A stretch of DNA of 22,760 nucleotides from a virus. Below are positions 1 through 5,932 of this stretch, in pieces. Numbering within the stretch: position 1 is the stretch's first letter; each line of letters starts with the position of its first letter. The position numbers and the translations under genes were made by a program. The notes under the pieces are model-generated. The model had not been told where the DNA came from and did no database searches. It saw only the letters and a list, made by a program, of their open reading frames with translations. The stretch is from IMG/VR virus record IMGVR_UViG_3300005527_000319, positions 1 to 22,760 of that record; one strand, written 5' to 3'.

Positions 1-1784
1 ATTTTCTTAGCGTATCTTGTCATAATACCTTTGATAGGTGTGAAGTTGAATGGGTTGTACATTGTAGGTGTTAACTGAAGAGGTACGTATGGTGCGTAGA
101 TGTATCCAGTGTCTAACAATGATGTTCCTTTGTGACCCAACAAGATTGTGTTTGGTGGGAAGTAAGGATCACGATAAACTTGGTAACGTCCAGCAAGAGT
201 ACCAACTCTTTCAATACCCATATTGTATTGGTCTTGCTCAGGAGACGCGTTAGATACGTGGAAGTATTCTAAATCGTCAAAGATAGCTGAAACTTCAGAA
301 GAAACAACAATCCAGTTAGCACCACCTCTAAGTGTAGACTTGTGGATTTGTGCAGACAACTGGTTGATTGCTGTAATCAACGTTTGGTTCCAGTCTTTCT
401 GTGTGTAAGAAGTAGTCAAAGACAATCTTCTCCATCCATTGTAATCCCAACGTAGGTTCCATGCAGCACCTTTACGAAGGTCTCTTAGGATTTCACGGTC
501 AATTTCCGCAGCAACTTGTTCTGAAAGAAGAGCAGTAAGCTCAGCTTCAGCATCAATGTTATGGAATGCCGCAACGTCTTGAGCAAGCTCTGGAGACCAT
601 TGTGCTCTTAATTTTCTTTCAGTAACTGATACTGTAACAGACTCAAGGTCAAAAGAAACCTCTCCGATTTTTTCTTCAAACTCTAGTTCTTCGTAACGTC
701 TCCAAACAGCAGTAAATGATGTTGCAGATGTGATAGCAGAAAGAGTAGAACCAGTGTACCCATCAAGTGAAGTGTCACCACAAGATGCACAAGCAGGACA
801 AGAAAGATCTACTTCAAGAATGATACAACCATTAGCGTTACAGATATTGTTAAAAGAACCACCATTTCCATCAACTGGGAATGTAGTTTGATATTGACTA
901 CCATAGTCAACAATTCCTTTACCATATTTTTGAGTTACAACTCTAAATAAAAGTGGTGATGCACCAACTGTAGGAACTGGACATACGTTAGCAGCATCAA
1001 ATCCTAATCCTGTATTAGTAAGGATTTTAAGGTCAGAAAGGAAAGATTCTGTATCAATTTCATTTCCGTCAGGTCCGATAAGTTTACCAGCACCTGGGAT
1101 GTTACTCCACCCACAAAGTTTGATAAGAACTTTTCTTGTGTTACCAACATAAGCAGCGTCGTCATTGTTAGCATCAACTAAGTCACCATTTGACCATTTT
1201 ACAACAGTAGCCGCTGCCGTGATAGCAGAAAAACGACCTTTAGAATAATCAAATAGACCAGCAGGATCCAATCCTGGCTCAGCTCCTTCGTAGAATAAAT
1301 CATAAAGATTTTTTGAGAAAGGTGCGTTAGCGTTAGGTGCTGTATCAGCTCCTGGGTAACCTTGACCCGGTACGTTATAACCACCATTAACCGCTTCAGG
1401 AGAACCAATTGGTGGATAGTGAACACTACCAGCTTCATTTGGGTTATATCCTTGGATACGAGGTACAAAGTAGAACAATTTACCAATTGGTAAGTTCATA
1501 GCTTGTACTGATACGATATCGTTAGCTAACAATTTAGAGAAAACTCTTCTAACGATAGGGAAAACAACCGTTTCAAAAGCTCCGTTTGAACCTTCTGAAG
1601 TTGCTTCGTTAATTAGGTGAGATGCTTGGTTCTCATATAACTGAGCCACGTTCTCTTTTAGATGACCTTTAAGTCCATCAAGGAATCCTAATTTATCCCA
1701 TTTGTTAATTGTATCTTCTTTGATAACTTTAAGGTGCTTAAGACCGATGTTACCAACAAGACCAGATTCTAATAATGCTCCCAT
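1..1784 (-). CDS. 23: Major capsid protein, T4 gp23-like (3' end cut by window edge)
   Basis: Main shell protein of the T4-type head. 594 codons are visible from the ATG at 1784 and the frame stays open to the left edge, so only a short C-terminus is missing. Family-like blocks read from the translation: an N-terminal helical part with LYENQASHLINEA (residues 49-61), FPIVRRVF, a central VWRRYEELEFEEKIGEVSF stretch, TERKLRAQWSPELAQD, and near the end PFNFTPIKGIMTRYAKK. I-N-E60/A61 fits the gp21 cleavage rule (I/L-x-E) and lies close to the T4 site after E65, so the first ~60 residues are probably a removed propeptide. A cysteine cluster (C315, C320, C329, C332, C335) is unusual for the family. 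The start follows an A-rich leader with no Shine-Dalgarno. It lies downstream of the scaffold gene, as in T4. Confidence 0.95.
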   Translation of the reverse strand, partial: MGALLESGLVGNIGLKHLKVIKEDTINKWDKLGFLDGLKGHLKENVAQLYENQASHLINEATSEGSNGAFETVVFPIVRRVFSKLLANDIVSVQAMNLPIGKLFYFVPRIQGYNPNEAGSVHYPPIGSPEAVNGGYNVPGQGYPGADTAPNANAPFSKNLYDLFYEGAEPGLDPAGLFDYSKGRFSAITAAATVVKWSNGDLVDANNDDAAYVGNTRKVLIKLCGWSNIPGAGKLIGPDGNEIDTESFLSDLKILTNTGLGFDAANVCPVPTVGASPLLFRVVTQKYGKGIVDYGSQYQTTFPVDGNGGSFNNICNANGCIILEVDLSCPACASCGDTSLDGYTGSTLSAITSATSFTAVWRRYEELEFEEKIGEVSFDLESVTVSVTERKLRAQWSPELAQDVAAFHNIDAEAELTALLSEQVAAEIDREILRDLRKGAAWNLRWDYNGWRRLSLTTSYTQKDWNQTLITAINQLSAQIHKSTLRGGANWIVVSSEVSAIFDDLEYFHVSNASPEQDQYNMGIERVGTLAGRYQVYRDPYFPPNTILLGHKGTSLLDTGYIYAPYVPLQLTPTMYNPFNFTPIKGIMTRYAKK

Positions 1785-1815
1785 TTTCTTTTTTTTTAAT
1801 TTATTTTATGTATTT

Positions 1816-1823
1816 AATAAATA
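1816..1823 (-). promoter_or_regulatory. Recurrent TATTTATT element upstream of the capsid gene
   Basis: The coding strand reads TATTTATT here, 31 nt before the gp23 ATG and 19 nt after the scaffold stop codon. The same octamer, or one differing by one or two bases, precedes several other late genes in the window. It may be a -10-like late promoter or a leader element; function is inferred from position and recurrence only. Confidence 0.4.
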
Positions 1824-1842
1824 CTATGTACTTTTAAAAAGT

Positions 1843-3327
1843 TTATTTTATTTTTCCCATCAAGTCTTTCATTCTCAAAAATTGTGGATTTTCATACGTT
1901 TTAGACTCAATTAAGTTAGCAGCCGAACCAGTACTTGGTGTTTTAGAGACTGTTCTCTCAAATGATTCTGTGATTGTATTTTCCGTAGATTTTGGAGATC
2001 CTAATTCATCCTTGATAGATTTGTAAAGATTTTTTGATTCTTTTAAAGTATCAACATTGTCAAATCTTCTAAGAATATTAATCTTTTCTTGTTTTGTTGT
2101 TGAATGTTCTGTAAACAATCTAGTTGCATAAGCAAGATTTGAGTTAAATATGGCAACCTCATTTAATTTAGTTCTGAATAGATCAAGAGCTTTTCTGTAT
2201 TCTTCATTTTTTGCTCTCAAAACTTCTAATTCTTCAGTACCTTCTTTTCTTAAATGTCTTGGTGCCGCTTTTGGTTTTGGTAAACCTTCTCTACCCCAAT
2301 ACTTGCCATTAGCCAATGTTCTTGACGCTTCTTTAGTTTCAGTTTTTTTACCTTCAACTTTTTTCATTTTACCATCAAGGTTAGCACCTTCTTTGTATTC
2401 AAATTTTGCTTTACCAGTACCCATAGTTTTGTTAGCAGATTTTTTAACTGTTTTAAATCCACCACCCATATTAGGTTTCTTGTCATATTTGAATTTAGAT
2501 GCGTTACCCATTCCGATACCTTTAGGTTTAATTGATTTTTTAGATTCGTAAATTGACTCTTCTACGCCGATTTCGTCTTCTAACTCAGTATCGTCTAACT
2601 CAAGTTCAAAGATAATTTCATCCTCTTCTTCATCATCAAAAGAAAATTCATCATCCTCTTCTTCATCATCAAAAGAAAATTCATCTTCCTCTTCTTCATC
2701 ATCAAAAGAAAATTCATCTTCATCTTTCTCTTCGTCTTTAGAAAAGTAAAAATCAAAATCATCAACTTCTCTTGAATAGAGTTCTTCCAATTCTTCATCG
2801 GAACCCATTTCAGAAAAATCATTCACTTCAGAAAAATCATCCATTTCAGATTCACCTAATTGTATCAGATATTCGGTATCATTTTCTGTATCTGATAGAT
2901 GTATCATTTTGTCATCTTTTTTTACAATAACACCATCATTATCTCCCATTGCTTTAAACACAGTTAAAACTTCTTCGTCTGAAGCTCCGGTTAAATCAAT
3001 TGTGTCATCTTCTGTATCAGTATCAAATTCCATTTCAAAATCATCTTCTGTGTCATCCATGCCAAGCATGTCATCTTCTTCTTCGGAATCATCAACATCT
3101 AAATTATCAGTATCAATATCTTCCACATCTGTATCAACATCCGTGTCCTCAATATCAACCTCATCGTCTTCAACCTCATCTTGTTCTTTAAGAGATTCTT
3201 TTACTAATGAACTGATTTCTTCCTTCATTGTTGAAGAAAGTATTCCTTCTGCATTCTTGTTAAGAGACTCCTCCAGATTTGAAATCTGAAGTAACGCCTC
3301 TTCAATAACATTTTTATTTTTTGTCAT
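1843..3327 (-). CDS. 22: Prohead core scaffold protein, T4 gp22-like
   Basis: Internal scaffold on which the capsid shell assembles, later degraded by the gp21 protease. 494 aa from the ATG at 3327, much longer than T4 gp22 (269 aa). Layout: short N-terminal helical segment (1-50); extremely acidic region (about 50-255) that contains a small ordered-looking block (LTGASDEEVLTVFKAMGDND, 112-131, followed by VIVKKDD and EYLIQL); tandem EFSFDDEEE repeats (about 205-236); a basic Gly/Lys-rich linker (262-335); and a C-terminal helical domain with KLNEVAIFNSNLAYATRLF (387-405) and ILRRFDNVDTLKESKNLYKS. The last domain is the part that resembles T4-like gp22. Position directly upstream of gp23 supports the call. 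A TTG 21 nt further upstream is open in frame but overlaps the TATTTATT element, so ATG is preferred. Confidence 0.88.
   Translation of the reverse strand: MTKNKNVIEEALLQISNLEESLNKNAEGILSSTMKEEISSLVKESLKEQDEVEDDEVDIEDTDVDTDVEDIDTDNLDVDDSEEEDDMLGMDDTEDDFEMEFDTDTEDDTIDLTGASDEEVLTVFKAMGDNDGVIVKKDDKMIHLSDTENDTEYLIQLGESEMDDFSEVNDFSEMGSDEELEELYSREVDDFDFYFSKDEEKDEDEFSFDDEEEEDEFSFDDEEEDDEFSFDDEEEDEIIFELELDDTELEDEIGVEESIYESKKSIKPKGIGMGNASKFKYDKKPNMGGGFKTVKKSANKTMGTGKAKFEYKEGANLDGKMKKVEGKKTETKEASRTLANGKYWGREGLPKPKAAPRHLRKEGTEELEVLRAKNEEYRKALDLFRTKLNEVAIFNSNLAYATRLFTEHSTTKQEKINILRRFDNVDTLKESKNLYKSIKDELGSPKSTENTITESFERTVSKTPSTGSAANLIESKTYENPQFLRMKDLMGKIK
2617..2712 (-). repeat. Tandem 30-33 bp coding repeat in the scaffold acidic region
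   Basis: Three adjacent units of 30, 33 and 33 bp (2617-2646, 2647-2679, 2680-2712), nearly identical, with a degenerate fourth unit to about 2745. They encode the E-F-S-F-D-D-E-E-E repeats. The units keep the reading frame, which fits in-frame expansion by slippage or unequal recombination. Confidence 0.85.
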
Positions 3328-3346
3328 TATTTTGTTTTCTATTAAC

Positions 3347-3354
3347 AATAAATA
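3347..3354 (-). promoter_or_regulatory. TATTTATT element upstream of scaffold gene
   Basis: The coding strand reads TAGTATTTATTGTTAATAG, with the octamer 19 nt before the ATG at 3327. It lies just downstream of the intrinsic terminator at 3399-3422, so this gap looks like a terminator-promoter junction between transcription units. Confidence 0.45.
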
Positions 3355-3398
3355 CTAACAAAAATGAAAAAATTCGTTTTGCGTGATATAAAACAAAA

Positions 3399-3422
3399 AA
3401 GGATGAACATTTGTCCATCCTT
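3399..3422 (-). terminator. Intrinsic terminator after the 71-aa gene
   Basis: Inverted repeat AAGGATGAACA / TGTCCATCCTT (3399-3409 with 3412-3422, one A-C mismatch, tiny loop). On the minus strand it is followed directly by TTTTTTGTTTTAT, a good U-tract. It lies 25 nt past the stop of the 71-aa gene and before the scaffold gene, so it would end transcripts coming through the protease gene. Confidence 0.75.
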
Positions 3423-3447
3423 CAAGTATTTTTAAATAAATTGTATT

Positions 3448-3663
3448 TTATTCAATTACCTCATCAATTTTACTTTCTGTAATTGAAGTGATTCTCCAAT
3501 CCATTGTGTAGTTTTCATAAATCTTGGTAACCTTTGCCTCTACATCTGTTGGTGTATATCCCAAAACTAATTTTTCTTCTTTAACTTTTTTAACTCTACC
3601 GGATTCACTATCAAGTAAATCTGAAGTAATTTTTGCTACAAAATATTTTTCTCCTTGTTCCAT
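3448..3663 (-). CDS. Small protein, resembles DUF4494 of Bacteroidota
   Basis: 71 aa, ATG start. The pattern of an N-terminal strand (YFVAKI), then RVKKVKEEKLVLGYTPTDVEAK, then a W-x-I-x-x-I segment and a C-terminal SKIDEVIE recalls DUF4494, a small family seen mainly in Bacteroidota and their phages. That match is from memory and not verified. No catalytic motif is visible. It sits between protease and scaffold, 35 nt downstream of the protease start-side neighbour, and is the last gene before a strong terminator. Function unknown; it could be a head-assembly accessory factor or simply a passenger. The leader carries TATAATTAATTAAAATAAAA, which might contain its own promoter. Confidence 0.75.
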   Translation of the reverse strand: MEQGEKYFVAKITSDLLDSESGRVKKVKEEKLVLGYTPTDVEAKVTKIYENYTMDWRITSITESKIDEVIE

Positions 3664-3698
3664 AATTTTTATTTTAATTAATTATAGAACAACTATTT

Positions 3699-4436
3699 TT
3701 ATTTATCAAGAAAAGCGGATAATTTATCCATTAATTTTTTTGATTTATCAATTGCTGAAGCATCATCCATTTCACTACTTCTTGTTGATTGCATTTTCTT
3801 TTCCTCATCAAGATTCTCCTCATAATTCATTCTATCATCTTTATTTAAGAAAAGATATGCACCAGGAGTTGAGGGAGATGATACAAGGTCAAAACAAATT
3901 AATTCAAAATCTTTTTGTACCTCATTTGTTTCACCAACTTTTTTAAGTGAACCAACTCCACGAGATGAAATACCCAAAGTAACACCTTGTCTTAAGTAGT
4001 TTGCTGCCAAATCACCTTTTGTGGAACAAACTCCCCTTTCGTGAAATCCTGGACTTGTAAGCAATTTTAATTTACCCATAAGAACATTTCCTTCCCACCA
4101 TACTTCGGTTATAATGTGTGATACCCGGTCAAGATCAATAAGAGAAGATTCTGGGTGATTTAATTCAGAAAGAGAAGTTCCTCTTTCAATCATCTTTTTA
4201 TAATTTTCAGCTTCTCTTTTTAAAATATCTTCAGGATATACTCTACCGTTTCTATTTGGCGTATTGTATTTTTGTAATACAGCGTAGAACTCAAATGGTT
4301 TTGAGTGATCAAGGAAACTTTTATTTTCCATTATATAACTATTTTGAGTTACTTTAGGGTTGATATATCCGGCATCGTACTCAATTAGAATACCCTTTCC
4401 AGTTTCACTTGGTGATAAAATTTTATAATTACTCAT
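3699..4436 (-). CDS. 21: Prohead maturation protease, T4 gp21-like (peptidase S80)
   Basis: Serine protease inside the prohead that cleaves scaffold and capsid proteins before DNA packaging. 245 aa, ATG start. Motifs: YAVLQKYNTPNRNGRVYP (51-68), the His block ELNHPESSLIDLDRVSH with H94, the Ser block GVTLGISSRGVGSL with S157/S158, and an acidic block FDLVSSPSTPGAY with D183. The family mechanism uses a His/Ser pair, and their order and spacing here fit. The C-terminal ~45 residues are charged and likely a self-cleaved propeptide. Position (portal, then protease, then scaffold, then capsid) is as in T4. A TATTTATT element lies 13 nt upstream of the start. Confidence 0.93.
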   Translation of the reverse strand: MSNYKILSPSETGKGILIEYDAGYINPKVTQNSYIMENKSFLDHSKPFEFYAVLQKYNTPNRNGRVYPEDILKREAENYKKMIERGTSLSELNHPESSLIDLDRVSHIITEVWWEGNVLMGKLKLLTSPGFHERGVCSTKGDLAANYLRQGVTLGISSRGVGSLKKVGETNEVQKDFELICFDLVSSPSTPGAYLFLNKDDRMNYEENLDEEKKMQSTRSSEMDDASAIDKSKKLMDKLSAFLDK

Positions 4437-4449
4437 CTTAAGTTTTAAT

Positions 4450-4457
4450 AATAAATA
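4450..4457 (-). promoter_or_regulatory. TATTTATT element upstream of protease gene
   Basis: The coding strand reads TAATATTTATTATTAAAAC, with the octamer 13 nt before the protease ATG and immediately after the stop codon of the 156-aa gene. If this is a -10 element, the mRNA leader would be only a few nucleotides. Confidence 0.4.
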
Positions 4458-4928
4458 TTAATCAATCTGAGTTTTTATTTTTTCCGGTTTAATATTTCCT
4501 TTTTTTGTTAAATAGAATTTAAAAAATTTGTTATGTGTGAAAACCTCTGAGTATATATCTTTGGATAATTTTTTAAGTGTTTTTTTAAGAATTGGTGATT
4601 TAAAGTCAATAGGATTTTCTAGGTTGTATAGATTTATCTCAAGATTCATAAATGATTTTTTCTTTAATTGTATACCACTTGTTCTTAGGTCTAAATCAAC
4701 TATAAATTTTTCATCAAATAAATTTTTATCAATATTATTAAACACAGAATGTTTTATATCTCTTGTCATATTAAGGACAACTCTTTCCCAGTTTAGACTT
4801 TCTTTTTTTGGTTCTACCCAGGTTTGTAAATTTAAATAAAGGGATTTGAATTCTTTTGAGTCTACAGTACCATAACTGACTTTACAAGTTCTAAACCCAT
4901 TTATTTTGGAAGTTTTTCCTTTTTTCAT
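4458..4928 (-). CDS. Conserved-looking phage protein of unknown function, 156 aa
   Basis: ATG start, basic and lysine-rich, predicted mixed alpha/beta. It begins MKKGKTSKINGFRTCK and contains NLQTWVEPKKESLNWERVV, then a FIVDLDLRTSGIQ strand pair and MNLEINLY, with a helical C-terminal part (LKKTLKKLSKDIYSEVF). I recognise no family or active site. It lies between the antisense bS21 gene and the protease, in the region where T4 keeps small prohead core genes 67 and 68; similarity to those is not visible. It is divergent from bS21 with a 79-bp gap. Its stop codon abuts the TATTTATT element of the protease gene. Confidence 0.8.
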   Translation of the reverse strand: MKKGKTSKINGFRTCKVSYGTVDSKEFKSLYLNLQTWVEPKKESLNWERVVLNMTRDIKHSVFNNIDKNLFDEKFIVDLDLRTSGIQLKKKSFMNLEINLYNLENPIDFKSPILKKTLKKLSKDIYSEVFTHNKFFKFYLTKKGNIKPEKIKTQID

Positions 4929-5007
4929 AAAACTTTTTCATAATTATTTAGTTTATTTTTTAGAAGTTTATGTATTTTTGGGATATATATCAATATAATA
5001 TCAAAAT
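4929..5007. promoter_or_regulatory. Divergent promoter region between the 156-aa gene and bS21
   Basis: 79 bp of very AT-rich DNA between two divergent starts. On the plus strand TATTTTTG (4973-4980) matches the Bacteroidota -7 consensus TAnnTTTG and would suit a host-read promoter for bS21, with a start point a few bases downstream and a leader of roughly 20 nt. A convincing -33 TTTG is missing; only TTTA-type sequence is present around 4951. No Shine-Dalgarno precedes bS21. Confidence 0.35.
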
Positions 5008-5202
5008 ATGTTAAAAGTAGAAGTTAAAAGAGGTGATATAGAAAGGGCGTTAAAAGAACTTAAAAGTAAGGTGATTAAAACAAGACAAAATTCCCACCTA
5101 AATGATAGACGGGAATTTAAGAAAAAATCTGTTGTAAAACGTAGCCAGGTTAAAAAAGCAATCTATATTCAGAAACTAAAAATTACTCCTAAAGATTTGT
5201 AA
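5008..5202 (+). CDS. rpsU: Ribosomal protein bS21 homologue (phage-encoded)
   Basis: Small-subunit ribosomal protein that sits on the 30S platform next to the 3' end of 16S rRNA. 64 aa, highly basic, ATG start. The N-terminal IERALKELKSKV (11-22) fits the first bS21 helix, DRREFKKKSVVKR (33-45) the middle arginine/lysine segment, and SQVKKAIYIQKLK (46-58) closely resembles the C-terminal part of flavobacterial bS21. The aromatic residue that contacts the anti-Shine-Dalgarno tail in the flavobacterial ribosome would correspond to Y53. It is the only plus-strand gene in the window. It is convergent with the 239-aa gene (14-bp overlap at the 3' ends) and lies antisense within the late cluster. 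Viral bS21 genes are known in other phages. Early expression to modify host ribosomes is the likely role, but this is inference. Confidence 0.9.
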   Translation: MLKVEVKRGDIERALKELKSKVIKTRQNSHLNDRREFKKKSVVKRSQVKKAIYIQKLKITPKDL

Positions 5203-5908
5203 ATAAATCTTTTAATTTGTAATAATTTACTCTATTGTAGGTTTCGTTATTTAATTTATTAATTGTCTGATTAATTCTTGATGTTACTTCAGTATCATCG
5301 TTTGTTGATTTTAAATCATTTAATTTATCAAGAGTACTCTCTTTTAATACTTCATATTTAACCAATAATTTATCATTGTCTTCTGACAAGATTTTTTTAA
5401 CTTCTTCTCTTTCAGATTCGTTAATACTAGATAAATAATCTGAAATTGTCTTATTAGCAACATCAACAATTTTACTTACTGGTAATTTTACCATATCAGT
5501 GTATTCTTCTTTTTTTGATTTTGATAAAGATTCTAAAATAAACTTTTTACTTTTAATTCTTGATTCAAGATTTAAGTTTTTTGTGTAGACTAGATTGTCA
5601 ATATTTTCATATATGTTTTTAGTCTCTATTTCAGATAACCATAAATCTAATTCATTAATAGAGTTTGAACTTAAATTTTTAATACTTTCCTTTAAAGTGG
5701 TTATTGATTCGTTAAGGAATTCATTTGCAAAATCATCACTATAACCCTTACTTGAAGATAGTTCGTCGTACATATAATACATTTCTTTTAATGTCTTGTT
5801 TTTTAATACAAGTTCACTAAAAATAAAAATGTCTTTTTTAAATGATTCCTTAAGGTATGAATCTGTTAGACATTTCTCTATTTTACTTTTTATAAGTCCA
5901 AATTTCAT
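5189..5908 (-). CDS. Helical protein of unknown function downstream of portal, 239 aa
   Basis: ATG start. Nearly all helix-forming, rich in Lys, Glu, Ser and Leu, with probable coiled-coil stretches (for example SRIKSKKFILESLSKSKKEE and SEREEVKKILSEDNDKLLVK). No signal peptide, membrane segment or catalytic motif. It follows the portal gene by 24 nt, with a TATTTATT element in the gap, and its stop overlaps the 3' end of the convergent bS21 gene. In T4 the equivalent place holds prohead core genes 67/68, so a core or scaffold-accessory role is possible. No sequence similarity is visible and I do not assign one. Confidence 0.8.
   Translation of the reverse strand: MKFGLIKSKIEKCLTDSYLKESFKKDIFIFSELVLKNKTLKEMYYMYDELSSSKGYSDDFANEFLNESITTLKESIKNLSSNSINELDLWLSEIETKNIYENIDNLVYTKNLNLESRIKSKKFILESLSKSKKEEYTDMVKLPVSKIVDVANKTISDYLSSINESEREEVKKILSEDNDKLLVKYEVLKESTLDKLNDLKSTNDDTEVTSRINQTINKLNNETYNRVNYYKLKDLFTNL
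5191..5212. terminator. Convergent hairpin shared by bS21 and the 239-aa gene
   Basis: Perfect 8-bp inverted repeat AAAGATTT / AAATCTTT (5191-5198, 5205-5212) around a 6-nt loop that contains the bS21 stop. It overlaps the last codons of both convergent genes. The stem is AT-rich and the following T-tract is short (TTTTAATTTG on the plus strand), so termination would be weak. It may act in both directions. Confidence 0.45.
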
Positions 5909-5922
5909 TTTAATTGTTTTTT

Positions 5923-5930
5923 AATAAATA
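5923..5930 (-). promoter_or_regulatory. TATTTATT element upstream of the 239-aa gene
   Basis: The coding strand reads ATATATTTATTAAAAAAC, with the octamer 14 nt before the ATG at 5908, in the 24-nt gap after the portal stop. Confidence 0.4.
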
Positions 5931-5932
5931 TA

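Noticed and set aside
1828-1840. Palindrome ACTTTTAAAAAGT after the scaffold stop as a terminator
   Set aside because: All A/T except the outer pairs and with a one-base centre; it cannot form a stable hairpin loop.
2909-3289. Serine-rich plus-strand frame (126 codons)
   Set aside because: It is the mirror of GAT/GAA-rich acidic codons of the scaffold gene, with no independent start signal.
3328-3348. TTG start at 3348 for the scaffold protein
   Set aside because: It would add seven residues but lies inside the TATTTATT element; the ATG at 3327 has a typical A-rich leader.
4929-4941. Upstream ATG at 4941 before the 156-aa gene
   Set aside because: It is out of frame with the gene and opens only a short frame; the ATG at 4928 is in frame with the full ORF.
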